A DNA stretch of 64,000 nt from Physcomitrium patens (GCF_000002425.4 NC_037269.1:13706709-13770708); one strand, 5' to 3'; shown: positions 34,446 through 47,699, counted from the first letter of the stretch. Notes: a model not told the origin generated them from the letters alone. Program-made: numbers and translations.

Positions 34446-34960
34446 TAAGATTATTGACTTGCTTCCATGTGTATTCATTAATATCATATCCATATCAATA
34501 AATAGGATATTTTAACTTATTTCAATGCTGCCTTGAGTCTAAAACTTCTTCAACCTTGTATTCTTGATTGTTATCCACTTCTATAGAAAGAGGTGGCATT
34601 TTCAATCTTTTTGATATATCTATTGTCTTGTATGGCTTAAAAAAAATACATAGAACATGTGATAGATCTTCATAGATTTTGATAGATGTAATTGATAAGC
34701 AAGTGAATTGATTTATTCATAAATAGAAAATAATCCAAGTCTACAATAATCCAATTTATCATAAAGGCAAATAGACTTAATATTATAACAAAGCAACCAT
34801 GCCTTTTTGCCAATATGAAATTGATATTTTTCTTTGAGATAGGCATTCATATTAATCTTTTGTCATATTTATTTATTTATTTATTTATTTATTTGTTTAT
34901 TTTTTTATGTCTTTATTGTTACATGTAGCTTTAACAAATGATTTTTCAAATTGTGGAAAG
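34446..34960 (-). pseudogene. Copy C: chromodomain and integrase C-terminal remnant
   Basis: The minus strand keeps the order of copy A 28400-28984: GPF-module region then chromodomain (34575-34446) with stops at former Trp and Gln codons. Confidence 0.65.
34866..34906. repeat. (ATTT)n microsatellite
   Basis: About eight ATTT units inside the integrase remnant of copy C. Confidence 0.8.
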
Positions 34961-36505
34961 TAAAATGGAACTTATAATAAGAAGATCCTAATAATTTTAA
35001 TAGGATCCTAAATAATCTCTAATTAAATTATAAAATTTTTAATCAATTTTTAATTAAATTCCAAAAAACTCTTTAAAAACTTATAAAATAAATATAAATA
35101 AATTGTGAATTAACTTTAAAAATATATATATAATAATTGAAAAAAGAAATATCAAAAAATCTTTAAAAAATATTAAAAATAGAAATTTCAATTAAATCCT
35201 AATCAAATCTTTATATAATCCTCAAAAATCATAACAAAAACCTAAATCAATCTTAACTAAATTTAAAAAAAATCTTAATGAAATCTTAAATAAATCTTAG
35301 ATAAAATCCTACTGAAACCTTAATAAAATCTTAAATCAATCTTAATTAATTCTTAAAAAAATCTTAATAAAATTCTAAACCAATCTTTATCAAATCCTTA
35401 TAAAATCCTAAATCATAAGTAAATCTTAATCAGTTACTATAGTTGTTTTAAAACTTTAATAATAATTAATTGAATCATTGATCTTGACCAAAATTTCACA
35501 TTAAATTCAATCTATAAGCAATTCATAATTAAACAAATTTTTAGAAGTATCAAACTCACCAATTGAAAGAAAAGCTTTGAAAATGTCTTGGATATTTGTC
35601 ACCTTCCTTTTTCAACGTGAATATTGATCTTTCAACACAAATTTATTGTTGTTAAATTATTCAATTGCTATTAAATTTGGTTGATGTATAGATATTTAAG
35701 TCTAGATTTTTCTTATCAGTTTTTTCTTCAATCAAATTGGTTAATAGTGCAAGGTCACAAAAACCTTCAATAACACTAAATTTCAATTATCTCATATCAT
35801 AACCCACAAAAACTCTTATAATCTTTAAATTAATTGCTTAACTTATATCAAATTTCTCATACACATTTAAAATGAGCACAATAATAAAGTGACAAAATTT
35901 TATCTATAAATATGCTACAACATTTATAAAATCATCAAATGTGTAAATTTTGTTTTATTTGTTAAAATCCAAATCTATTGATTACACCTCTAATTTTGAA
36001 AAGCTCTCAAAACCTTAATATACCTTCAATTTAAATGAAATCAACTTTAAAAATTCCTTTCAAATGCATGCTCTCAAACCTTACTCTTTAATCAATCAAA
36101 GAACCTCTGAAATTATTACAAGTGCATGGTTTAGTGATTTAGGATCTAATTCCAACCTTATTTTCCGACTGGTCATCTTTGGATATAAATTCTTTATATT
36201 TTGAGGTAATTTTTGTTAAAACCTATTTTAAAGTTTTTTTTCTAAATATGCCTATATTAATTATTTATCTCATTTATTTTGATTTGGCTCATTTATGCCT
36301 TTACAAAGTAAATTGAAGTTTCTTCTAAAAGAAGGTAGTATTAGCACTTATTAATTTTTACTACCTCATTGTTTGTCATCCATATTTTTAAGATGACTTG
36401 CTAAAGTAGTTTCATTTAAGCTTATTTATAATAAAATATTTTTCTTCTTATTTTATCTAATAGCTATATTATTAAATTTTTTTTATTTTATTTTATTTTT
36501 GATAA
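34960..36505 (+). repeat. Repeat family Y, plus-oriented copy inside copy C
   Basis: Longest Y copy: AT-rich repeated-phrase part (34960-35530) then a complex part (35530-36505) shared with 32290-33282 plus 40383-41080. It replaces the integrase core of copy C. No frame is open; it may be an LTR or non-coding element. Confidence 0.65.
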
Positions 36506-37450
36506 AAAATACCTTAGAAAATTTGATACAAGACAAGATTGGTGCAAGAATAAAATTTAACTTCAAAGCTTCAAAAGATGCTTTAGGTTCTTTGCTCCAC
36601 TCAAATCTGTTTTTACATATAAAATGTGTAAGAAGAGCCATAACTTGAAAAAAGTTCTTGATAAAGATCTAAAAATAATGAGCAAATTTCAAAGAAAATT
36701 GAACATTTCTTTTTATTTGTTGAATCTTCTAATCTATGATAATTAGGACCTTTTTAGGATCCATCATAAGACCATCATTTAAAATAATGTATCTTAAGAA
36801 GTCAACTAGAGTTGTGTAAAATATTCACTTTCTATTTTGGTGCATAATCTTTTATCTTTAAGTTTTTATAATGCACAATGAATATAAAATTCATGATTTT
36901 TTATGTTCTTAAGATAGATTAAAATTTCGTCTAGATAATAGATGATAAAATCATTAACTAAATCTCAAAAAAATCATTCATTGGATGTTGAAAAGTAATT
37001 GGTTTATTTTTAGGTTTAAAGGCATGAAATTATATTCCAAATGCCTATATTTGATTGAAAACATAGTTCTCTATTTATTTCTTTTTTTAATACATACTAG
37101 ATTATATGCTTTGTATAAATCTATTTTTGTATAGATGCTTTTTAATTGATTTGATTAAAACATCTTAAAATCAAAGGTTAAAAAGACATATTCTTGATGG
37201 TGATATCATTGAATTTTTATAGTCTAAACACATCTACAATGATCCATCTTGCTTCTTCATAAATAAGATAGAAGCATTTATTAGAGATTTTTAATGATAT
37301 ATGAAGTTCTTGGCCAAATTCTCATTAATGTACTTCTTAAGTGCAACTAACTTATTTTATAATAAGCTATAGATTGGTTCAAATGAGAATTGAGTTCCTT
37401 CTTGAAGATTAATTGAACAATCATATGATATTATATTGTAACATGGCCAT
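36505..37450 (-). pseudogene. Copy C: RNase H and reverse-transcriptase remnant
   Basis: Minus-strand sequence parallels copy A RT to RNase H, including the segment equivalent to VMPFGL (near 37020) and the substrate loop, with many stops. Confidence 0.7.
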
Positions 37451-37459
37451 TAGAAGAAG

Positions 37460-38660
37460 GAGAAGAAAAAAGACTATATTATTGATGAGTCTAAATAAAA
37501 ATATTTTATAATATTATTTTAGAAATATAGATAATAGAAAAAGAGATATTAAAAATTAATAAGTGGTTAAGTTGCTTTTTTATAAAAGAAGCTTCTACTT
37601 ACTTTGTAGGGCCATAAATAAGGTAAAATAAAATAGATTAAAAAAATAAATCATATAAGCATCTTTAGGATAGAGTTAAAAATAAGATTTAGCAAAAAAT
37701 ATCTCAGATTATTAATAATTGATTTTTAAAGAAGACCAATTGTGAATCAAAATTGAAATAAGATCTCAAGGCACAAAACCACATACTTACAATGTTTCTA
37801 TGATTCTTTGATTGATTGAAGAGTGGAATTTGAGCACAAATTAGTGAAAAAGTTTTTGAGCATTAGTTGCATGTAATTTAGAAACATATTGAGTTTTGAA
37901 GGGCTTCCCAAAATAACAAATATATTCAATAGTTTAGGATTTTGAAAAATAAAAAAAAAAATATACAATAATGAGTATTGTGTGAGTGTTGTGGCACATT
38001 TATAGATAAAACTTTACAAGTATTTCATTGTGCTTATTTACATTATATTTGAAAATTTTGATATAAATTGAATAGTTAGATTAAAGAGTATTAAAGTTTT
38101 ATTAAGTTAAGATCTTGGATATTTGAAATTTAGGATTGATGAGGGTTTTTACAATCCTAAAAAATCCACTAGTTTGATTTAAGAAAAAAATAGTGAGAGT
38201 AATTTTAACTTAGAAATTTATACATTAATAAAGTCTTGAAGAAATTGAATGATTTAACAAGGAAAAATTACTGCTGAAATATCAATATTTAGATTGGAAA
38301 AATAAGGCGGCTAACATCTTAGAGGTTTAGGAGTTTTTTTTTGTAAATTAATGAATTATATTTTTTTCAAATTTTGTGTGCTTGCTATTTGGTTGTAGAT
38401 TGAAATTTGAGTAAAATTTGAGTTGAGGTCAATGGTTCAATTAGTATTTATTAGAATTTTAAAATACATATATGAATTAATTAAGATTTATTTAATTTTT
38501 TAAAATTTATTTAGGATTTTTTAGAAACTTTAAAGGATTAAATTAAGATTTGATTAAGATTTGGTTAAGATTTTATTAAGATTTGATTTAGATTTAGAAT
38601 TTTTTAAATATTTAATTAGAATTGATTTAAGATAATATTAGAATTTTTTAAAGATTTTAT
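37460..38660 (-). repeat. Repeat family Y, minus-oriented copy inside copy C
   Basis: The reverse complement follows 34960-36505 in the same order. It lies between protease and RT of copy C, so the two Y copies form a long imperfect inverted repeat about 1 kb apart. Confidence 0.65.
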
Positions 38661-38664
38661 TATG

Positions 38665-40050
38665 GATTTCTAGTTGATTAGTAAAATTTTGATTTAAATT
38701 ATAGAAAAAATCAAGGTTATAAAAAATATAATCTATTTGAGGATTGTGTTTTTTTTGCCACAATAATCCTAAAATGATTGGGCTAGAAAGAGATTTAATC
38801 ACATTAAATATTAATAAGCTATTATAACTATTAGTTGTTACATCTAAAAGAATAATTTCATATGTAACATCTCTAAAAGACAACAAATAACTATTTATTA
38901 TTTTTACATGTACAAGTTTGATTTTCTTAATTAAGGATATTTTTTTTTTTTGAAAAAGACTTTGTTTATAAAATAGGGTGAGACTCCTAAATCTAATAAA
39001 GCAAAGACTATGTAATTTTTTGATTCTAAATAAACTTCTATTATAAAGCAAGATGAAGGAACTGAGGAGAGAATAGGACCTTTATTAGATGTTTCATAAG
39101 ATTCCGATTGCTTGAACTTTATTATAGCTAGATTTTTATTTTTATTTTTTTTATTTTTTTTCCAAAACATTATTTGCAATCATTTTCTTTATTTTGTAAT
39201 TGCATTGCTTCTTTGAGCAATATTGAATAGTGTACCTAGATTCTTTATAATATAAGTACAAACCTTTTTAATGGCGTTGAATCTTTTAGTATTCAATAAG
39301 AGGTTTAAAACATATCATGTCAATTTGCATAGGCTTTGATCTTTATGAATTGTTTTTATAAACTTAGAAACTACTACCATGACTTAATCTATATCTCTTT
39401 AATCAAATCTTTGTTATATGTATCTTTCAAAGAATCAATTATTATATATAATGGCTTAAATAATAATTTTTTTTTGGCATTATTAAGAATAAATCTTTGA
39501 CTTTATTTTTTAATCTATGTTAAAATTGATTGATAAGGGCTTTGTCATTCCAATCCACATCACAAGTGAGGTTTTAAAATTCAATAGTGTATATGGTGGC
39601 TAAATATTATCTTTATTATAAAGATATGAATTTGGTCTCTAATATCCTATCTTGATTATTTTTTCCAAATGTGGCCATATACACTTCTCAAAATAATTTT
39701 AGATCATAGAGTAGTTATGAATTATTTTCTATTAATGGTATAATCTAAGAAAGAGCATCCTTAGATAGAAGTATACTTATAAATTTGACTTGAGTAAATC
39801 TGTCAAGATATTAGAAAGGATGCAACTTTAGATAGAACTTCACTTGATGTAGAAATCCTTGAAACTTTGATCTTATTCCATCAAATTTCTTCAATATACT
39901 TATCCTTTCCTATTTTATACTTATAATAGTAAGGCTTTTTGAATTCAATTATGAACTTGATCTACTTGCTTTTCTTAATTGTACAACTTCTTAGTATAGA
40001 CTTTAAACTTTATTGTTGACTTCTTCTTTGGATGTCAGAATAATACTTCT
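38665..40050 (-). pseudogene. Copy C: protease and gag remnant
   Basis: The frame 39051-38638 keeps IILLDVTTNSYNSLLIFNVI and SPIILGLLWQKKHNPQID of the family protease. An overlapping frame (39179-38931) reads FALLDLGVSPYFI, where the catalytic DSGA is LDLGVS. Gag with a decayed knuckle follows to about 40050. Confidence 0.7.
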
Positions 40051-40057
40051 ATGATAT

Positions 40058-40382
40058 ATACTATCAAACTAGGAGCTACATCGTGACATTCTATAGGACC
40101 TCTAATACACATTCAACTTGCAAGAGACATGTACAACTTATAAGAGAAGTTTCTTATATGTGTGCCATATAATAAGCTTTTTCTACAAGCTACTAATACA
40201 TGCAACGCAAGGCTAACTTATTGGCCAAGTTTCTAACCTATTAATCAACTATAAATACGTAAAAAATTAAATACATATCTATGAAGCTTCTAAGAAGCTG
40301 TGCCATAAGATAATATCAAATCTATCTATATTTATCTTCTACTTAATACTTCTTATCTAAAAAAAATTATATGTCCATGATA
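40058..40382 (-). repeat. 5' LTR of copy C, truncated
   Basis: Minus-sense LTR from ATGTCC-type start (40382) to the segment ACTAGGAGCTACAT; the last 200 bp of the LTR are missing before gag. Confidence 0.7.
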
Positions 40383-41080
40383 TAGTGACTCTAAATTTTA
40401 AATATTCAAGAGCTTATTTTATTAAAATTCTCATATCTTTTAATCTAATTATTTGATTAAAATATATTTTTAAAAAATATTCAAGATAAAAAAATGAGAA
40501 ATTCATAAAATTATACCCATAAAAATACTATGATACTCACTTGATTTTAAAATTTTAAAATTTCTTTTTATTTTTTAAAATCCAAAATAATTGAATACAT
40601 CTTTCATTTTGAAAAGCCTCTAAAACTCAATATGCCTTTAAATCACATGAAACCAACTCTAAAAAAATCTTTCACAAGTTTTCTTTCAAATTCTTTTCTT
40701 TAATTACTTCAAAAATCCTAGAATTATTATAAATACATAATTTAGTGCCTTAAGGTCTGATTTTGACCTTGATCCACAATCTATCCTCTCAAAGTATAAA
40801 TTCTTGGTATCTTGAGGTAAGTTTTATTAAAATATATTTTTAACTCTTTCTTTAAGATGCCTATATAAATTAAAATTTTAATCTTTTTTTTATCTTATTT
40901 ATGGCCTTATACAACGAATAAAAGTCTTTTTTTATATAAAAAGATAGCATTAACATTAAAAGATTTTACTACCTTCTTATCATTTATCTATGTTTTACTA
41001 CTATATCTTTCTATTATATTCTTCTATAATAAAATCTATATTTTTAACTTTCACCATATAATTTTATTACCACACAATGT
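40383..41080 (+). repeat. Repeat family Y, second part, continuing from 33282
   Basis: Matches the second half of Y (35780-36500). It begins exactly at the upper edge of copy C, so 32290-33282 plus 40383-41080 rebuilds one Y copy. Confidence 0.65.
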
Positions 41081-41084
41081 AAAA

Positions 41085-41295
41085 ATCTACGAAGATCCAT
41101 TATGTGTTCTATATGCTTCTTTTTGAGCCATACAAGATAATACATTTATGAAAAAGAAGATAGATACCACTTCCTTCTATAAAAATAGATAATAATCAAG
41201 AGTTTGAGATTGAAAAAGTCTTAGATTCAAGGCATTGCCAAAATAGATTGAAATATCTTCTGCATTAGTATAGATATAATATTGTCAGTTTGGAT
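41085..41295 (+). pseudogene. Chromovirus copy D: chromodomain fragment
   Basis: Follows copy A at 28725-28905: the segment equivalent to FHVSLLEPYK, the linker and EVLD-like chromodomain start, with stops. It breaks off where copia-type sequence begins. Confidence 0.65.
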
Positions 41296-41299
41296 TATT

Positions 41300-42560
41300 T
41301 TGATTTTAGCAATGCAATTCAATCTCTCTATATACAATATGGACATTGTTTTTACATTTCTAAATAGCATCTTAAAAGGAGAGAACTTTATGCAACCACC
41401 AAGAGGCTTGCTAGTTGAAAAAAGTAAAGTCTTATGGAAAACTCTCTACAAATTCAAGTAATTTGGTAATAGATGGATCCAAGGACTTCATGATTAGAAA
41501 GCCTCTAAAAGATTTAAGAAAAGTTCTATTTACCACAATATTTATTCTTACATTATATAATTTTTTATAATCACAATATTTATTACTAATTGTATATTGG
41601 TTAGCAATGATGACTTCAAAATTCAACAATTTAAAGAAGAATTTACCATCTAATTTACTTTAATAGATTTGAGCAATGTTAATTATTATCTAAGCATAAA
41701 AATTCTTAAGAATAGAATGAATCATGCAATAGTACTATCTCAATCATATTACATCTTTTCTATCCTAAAAAGATTTAGCATGTCAATTTGTCAATCAATC
41801 TCTATGCTTGTAGTTTAAGGTTTCATTTTGGAAAAAAATTCAAAATTCTTATACAAAAGAAGAAGTACAAGAAATGAAAGGAATACCATATTAAAAAACT
41901 ATTGGCTCTTTGATGTACTTAGAATATTAGTATACATTTAGCATTTTTTATCTTTTATTTGAATAAATTTATAACTAATCCAAAAATGACTCATTGGCAA
42001 GCAGTGAAAAGGATGTTTTGATATCTACATAAAATCAAATATAATATTTTAGTATATTGGATAGACTCAATATGTCATCAAATTCTTTTTGAAACACTTG
42101 CTTTCTTTAAGTTCATTTATGCAGATTGAACAAGTAATGTTGATGATTGTAAATAAATATACAATTATTCATTCTTTTTAAATGGTAATTTAGTAGCTTA
42201 GGCGGCAAGGAAACAAACCATAGTAGCATTGTCTATAGTTGAAGCGAAATACATAGATGCATCTATAAAATACAAAGAAGCTATTTGGATTTATAAATTA
42301 CTAGATTTTTTTATTTCTATCTTTCAAAATCTACTATTGTTTACATTGACAATCAAGCTACTATGGCCCAAACTAAATTTATAAATAACCATCTAAAAAT
42401 AAATCACATTATTATCAAATTTTATCTCATTAGAGACTATATAGGAAGCTTAATTAAGCTTGAATACATCATTACAAATGAATAAATTGTAAATATTTTC
42501 ACGAAAGCTCTAGCAATTTTTTTATTTTCATCTCACTTCACTTTATTTGATGTTGAAGAG
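41300..42560 (+). pseudogene. Ty1/copia RT and RNase H fragment
   Basis: The start reads like the copia RT block around DVKTAFLNG (here MDIVFTFLNSILKGELYATT). At 41980-42500 the RNase H region is clear: HWQAVKRMF-like block, YADWTSNVDDCK, WAARKQTIVALSIVEAKYID (one stop), KEAIWIYKLL. It ends with the His-rich block and the IVKIFTKAL-like end. The RNase H-last order (after RT, no integrase downstream) is that of Ty1/copia. Many stops; no intact frame. Confidence 0.8.
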
Positions 42561-42569
42561 TTTAATTTA

Positions 42570-44215
42570 CTAAACCAACAAAGAAAAATATTGGATTCTA
42601 ACATTAGCATGGAGTTCTATACTATGACTTCTAAATTCACTCATTAAGTATATGATAGAATCATATGATTCAATAAGTTGTAGTATTAATCTATGTAGAG
42701 ATCTTAGTTCTTTTAGAGTATAAAATGAATTCTTATAGCTTATTAAAAACATAGCATTTATATTAGAAATCTTGTTTTTTCTCTCAATACTTCTTATAAG
42801 TTAAAAAAGCTTGATTCTCAAATTTTTTAGTCTAGACTTTATATATATATATATATATATTATCTGAACTAGTATTTTTTTTTATCACTATTGAATTTTT
42901 TTTTAGTACATTGATGGTTAGTCTAGTGTGAGTCATTGAATAGACTCACTTGGATATTTAATATAAAAAATATACTTATTGTACTTAAAATCATAGATTT
43001 TATGAATTAATAGTTGAATTTTTGGAGAATTAGAAAATAGATTGCTAATAGCAAACATAAAACCTATGCTTTGTTTGCTTGTTTATTTGTTTGTTTTGTT
43101 TTGTTTTGTTTTATTTTATTTTTATTTTTTTTTACTTTGGGAGTTGGATAGATCTGCGGTGTAATAATGCATCTACGTCCTTTTAGAGGTGCAATGATGA
43201 AAATTCTATATTTTCGACTATTGCTATTTTGTCTTCTTTAATATCTACAAGGACTTCTATCCATCTTATCTTCATGTTGTTGAATATATTACCTTGACTA
43301 TTTCTTTCTGCCGTTTTAGTTTTTTATTTTTTTCAACTTTGTAGGTTGCAATTTTGGTATGGTAGTATATGATTCATTGAAAATTCATTGAAAAAAATTT
43401 AAGGAGGCTCTTGCTTGGTTGCAAGTAACATCCTTTTCAAAGCCTAGATTTTAAAAGAACTTGACTTATACCAGCAGCCATCAAGGCATATATAATCTGC
43501 AAAAATTCTCAAGATGGATTGAAAGGTGTTGAACTCAACCATTTGAAGGTATTGTTGGCAAAGGAGTGCCTATAATAAAAACCTCCTTCATCGGTTGATT
43601 CAACAAAAGATCACAAGATGATTTTGAGTTCTTATAAAGATTTAGGTTAAAGAAACACTCAATTAGGATTTGATATGAAGTATTGAATGTTGGATGATAA
43701 ATTTAATCAAGTATAAAATTTTAAAGATAGATGATAAGTTATACTTAGATGATAAGCTATATTTAGATGATTTTTTATTAATAGATGAAAATTGATATAA
43801 AAAAAACATCAAAAAATAAATAAATTTATTAATTTAATTAAAATAAGAATTAAAAGATATAATTTTTAAGCATGTATTTTGTAAGAGAATTATTATTATA
43901 AGTATGAATTACTAGTAGAATTTAAGAATGATTATTTGAATATTTAAAAAGATTAAAGAATGATTAAATTTGGATTTAAATAAAAATTTCAACTTGTAAA
44001 CTTGCATAGTTAATGCAATTGTGGTGAACTAAGATAATTGTCTAAGTAGTGGAGGTTTATTTATCTCAGACTTAGTGATTTAAGGAGTTAAGAATGAGTT
44101 AATTAAAAATTCAATAAGAACTAAAATTTCTAAGAACTAAATAGTTAATTCACTTATTATGAACTAGAATAAACTTTCAACTAGTGGAGGTTTGGATCCA
44201 TAAGTGATTCTCAAT
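42570..44215. other. Unassigned AT-rich sequence after the copia fragment
   Basis: May include the copia LTR. It has an AT dinucleotide run at 42841-42861 and GTTTT units near 43085-43115. The block 43400-43640 is less AT-rich, but I recognise no coding remnant. Confidence 0.4.
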
Positions 44216-44219
44216 ACAA

Positions 44220-44560
44220 ACTAAAAGAGAGCATTTTTAGATAGAATTTCATCTATAAATCCAACTTGAATAAATCCATATATGTATTGAGAAGAATATA
44301 AATTTATATAGAACTTTACTTATTATAGAAATCCTTAATTCCATCAAACTTCTCTAGAATACTTATCATTGTTTTTCTTATGCTTTTACTAATAAGACCT
44401 TATAGATTCAATCATAAAATTTGATCTTCTTACTTCCTTCAATTATAAAACTTCTTCGTATAGACTTTAAACTTCATTGTTGACTTCTTTTATAAATATA
44501 GAAATAATACCTCTATGCTTGACATTATTCAGAAGTTTGTTGTTGGTTTGAAAAAGCACA
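44220..44560 (-). pseudogene. Chromovirus copy E: gag fragment
   Basis: Aligns with gag of copy C at 39745-40030 in the same minus orientation (for example ATAGACTTTAAACTTCATTG, then TGACTTCTT). Neither LTR nor pol is attached. Confidence 0.6.
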
Positions 44561-45149
44561 AAGCTTCTTCTTTTAGAGATCTTTATTGCTTATGTATGTC
44601 TTAGTTTCTATCCTCCCCTTTCTGTTAGCTTATACTAAATTATCAACAAAAAATTTACTTGCACCTAATCTAACCTATCTCACTATGGACTTATATAAAT
44701 TTAATGTAAAATCAATGAAATGGTTTAAAACCTTTTGCAATAGATTACATATCTCATCTTTTTATTTTGCTCCAAATTTCAAATTGATTTATGACTTAAA
44801 TATTTTATAGTAAGAAAATCATCTAAATTAATTTTTTGGTCACTATTTTTTCTTCATAGTCCTATTATTGATTATTCTTTTATACATATCCCTTAAACCA
44901 AATCTCACAATGCCTTGAAACTTAGTAAATAGATTATTTATTTAACAAAAAAATTACATTCTAAATTTCATAACCATAGGTCTTATAACCATCAGGTCAT
45001 GACTCCTCAAACTTAATATCCTTAACTTGCAATCTTCATGGATCTTCTTTGCTTTAGTATTGCTTTTTTTGTTGAATGGTTTATTTTGTGTCCTCAAAAT
45101 TTGCACACATATTGATATACTTAGCTTAAAAAATATTCCAAAATCTTGT
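44561..45149. other. Unassigned sequence, left flank of copy F
   Basis: A 74-codon frame (44586-44810 plus) has no recognisable domain. The stretch probably continues at 50940 beyond copy F. Confidence 0.35.
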
Positions 45150-45680
45150 TCTATCAAGAACATGAATCTAAAAAAAAGAAAACCTCAATATGCTCTTATG
45201 TTACTCAAAAAGACTAAAAAATCTTTTGAAGATATTATAGTATTAAACTAGAATAGCTATTACTAAAAACGAGAAGACTAAAAAGTCTTGAAACAAGATT
45301 AAAGACTACAAAAGCATTGACAAGAGTGAAGAAGGCTTCACTCTTGCTTCCATATATACTCTTAACTAGGAGTTATGTAGCAATGTCCTATAGGACCTCC
45401 AAAATGTGTTGACTTTGCAAGACATGTATCTTAACTTGTAAAGCAAGTTTTCTATATGTGTGCTATACAATTAGCTTGTTTTATAAGCTATTAATATATG
45501 ATTAACTTGTTGACCAAGTTCCTAACCTATCAATCAATTACAAATGTATGTAAAGTCAAAGCAACATCTATGAAGCTTTTAAGAAGTTTTTTTAGAAAAT
45601 ATTATGAAATAAATCTAATTTTATCTATTTCTACTTAATAATATAGATAAATTTTAGAATAAATATGTATATTTGTGATA
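45150..45680 (-). repeat. 3' LTR of copy F
   Basis: Minus-sense start TATCACAAATA (TG of the canonical end changed to TA), preceded by polypurine AGAAAAGAGGATAA. It ends at 45150. Confidence 0.85.
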
Positions 45681-45721
45681 TTATCCTCTTTTCTAGAGAT
45701 GAATTCTATGACAAGTAGTCA

Positions 45722-46144
45722 TTATATGTTGAAAAAATCCAAGATGCAACAAATTGTGTTTGTCACATAGTTTGATATTTGTTCTCTTTGAAGATAATTA
45801 ATAAGACTTCTAAGCCATCAATAGTATCTTATAGCAAGGTAAAAAGACCACCTTGTTATTTGATTACTGTTGAGACCTTCATAACTCTTTTCAAATAAAA
45901 TATTTAAAATACCTTCAAGAGTCATTCCAATCTTTAATAAAATCATCAAACATTGGAAGTCTCTTCCAAAGTCATAATACCAAACATGTTGTATCTTGCC
46001 ATCTATTTGTAGAAAGGCATGTTGTTCTTTAGGATCTTCATTTCAATTTTGTCAACTAAAAGGTTGTAATAATTATAATGTTTTATTCCGTAAGTCATCA
46101 AGTGATAGTTCTTAAGTTGAATTTCTTGGTTGTTGATTCTCTAT
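45722..46144 (-). pseudogene. Copy F: ORF3 remnant, same length as in copy A
   Basis: Exactly 423 bp from the start region (ATG now ATA at 46144) to the stop (TAA at 45724-45722), identical in length to ORF3 of copy A. Segments equivalent to CLVIFLGVGTTPDG and GWSSRP are recognisable, with in-frame stops. Confidence 0.65.
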
Positions 46145-46304
46145 CTCTTTAATGTCACAAATACACAAAAGTACCAAATAAAAGTAGAAGGTAGAATGTT
46201 ATTTTCCTTAGATCTTGTTTCTTTTATAACAAAGATTTGTTATTCTTCATCTTTATTTTGATGAATGTCATCAATAAAAAAAACCTCAACTTTCTTTGTT
46301 GTAT

Positions 46305-47600
46305 TTAGAAGATTCATTATTAGCCCCCATGTACATTAATTAATATTATATTTGCACCAATGAATAAGATATTCTAACCTAATTTGACGCCACCTTGAAT
46401 CTAAGACTTTTTTTACCTCAAATTCTTAATTATTATCTATTTCTATAAAAAGAGGTAGTATTTGTTTCCTTTCTGAGATATTTTTAGTATTATATGACTC
46501 AAAAAGAGGTACATAGAATATATAATGGATCTTTATAGACTTTGATAGATTTAATCAATAAACAATACGATTGACTTGTGCACTAATAGAAAAAGTTTTA
46601 AGCCTATGGTAATCTAACTTGTCATAAAAATAAGTAGTCTTAATATTGTGACAAACTAGCCATACCTTGTCACCCACATTGAATTATGGTTGTTCCTTGC
46701 AATAGGCATCTGTATTAAATTTTTGATATTCTTGGATTTCTTTTAATTGTGCCTTTATTATTACATGTAGTTCTGACAAACAATTTGCCAAATCTTTTGC
46801 CATAGGATTATCAACTTTTGAAAAATCAAAAATATCAAGTTGTAGATGATAACCATAATTGGTAAAGAAGGTATTTTTAAGTAGAAGAATGTATCAAATT
46901 ATTGTATGTAAATTCTACTAATGGCAAAAGAATTATCCAATGATTTTCATGATAATTAATTGTACACCTCAAACACTACTCTAGGACTTGATTTACTTGA
47001 TCTGTTTGCCTATTAGTTTGATGATAAAAAGTAAAAAAAAAATTATATATATTTTTAATATCTTGAAAAATATTCTCTAAAAATTTGATATAAATTGAGT
47101 CTTCCTATTCAATATAATATCCTTGGATAATCCATCATAGATATTGTCAAGAAAAAACTTAGCCATTTTTTTACTTGAGATAGATTTTGTATATGGTACA
47201 AAATGTATGATCTTGGTAAAATAATCTATTAATATAAATATAGAATCATAAAAATCTGAGATTAGATGATTTATAGTAAAATCCATAGAAACAAAAGACT
47301 ATGATTGTTTTAAAATAGATAATGGCTAAAAAAGTCCATAAGATCAATGACCAGGAGTTTTGGATCTTGAACAAATATCACATGATTGTAGAAAGTCTTT
47401 GATTGCCTTCAATATTTGATGCTACTAAAAATCTCTAGATATTAGCTTCAAAGTCTTGTTGTATCCAAAATGTCCAATTATTGGAAAGTCATGACAAACT
47501 TGAAGAATATATAATTGAGTTTTGCCTTTTAGAATGTATAATTGTCCCTTGAAGTAGAATAGATTATTTTTAAACTTGAACTTGGAAGTATCATGAGACT
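46305..47600 (-). pseudogene. Copy F: integrase and chromodomain remnant
   Basis: The frame 47286-47077 reads MDFTINHLISDFYDSIFILI, FTKIIHFVPYTKSISSKKMA and GLSKDIILNRKTQFISNF, matching the copy A core. Two catalytic Asp positions are changed (TD to NH; SDRG to NRKT). The zinc region lies above and the chromodomain remnant below (46445-46305). Confidence 0.75.
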
Positions 47601-47699
47601 TAGAAGAATTATTTTTTATATCATAAATAAAAAGATTAAAATATATACTTGATTAAATTTGCTTAATAAAGGTTGAATCAACAATCAATATTGATTTTA

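Larger units (their letters stand above)
33283..40382 (-). mobile_element. Chromovirus copy C, minus strand, inserted in repeat Y and itself invaded
   Basis: Reading on the minus strand: truncated 5' LTR (40382 to about 40058), gag (about 40050-39300), protease (39080-38665), RT (37440-36510), integrase C-terminus and chromodomain (about 34960-34446), ORF3 (34285-33853) and 3' LTR (33812-33283). Two Y repeats lie inside it, one in each orientation, and the integrase core is missing beside the first. Flanks are TATTA on the left and TAGTG on the right, not a convincing duplication. Continuity of repeat Y across the element is the better evidence for insertion. Confidence 0.8.

Noticed and set aside
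44586-44810. 74-codon plus-strand frame near copy F
   Set aside because: AT-rich, with no family features; it lies in a nest of decayed elements.
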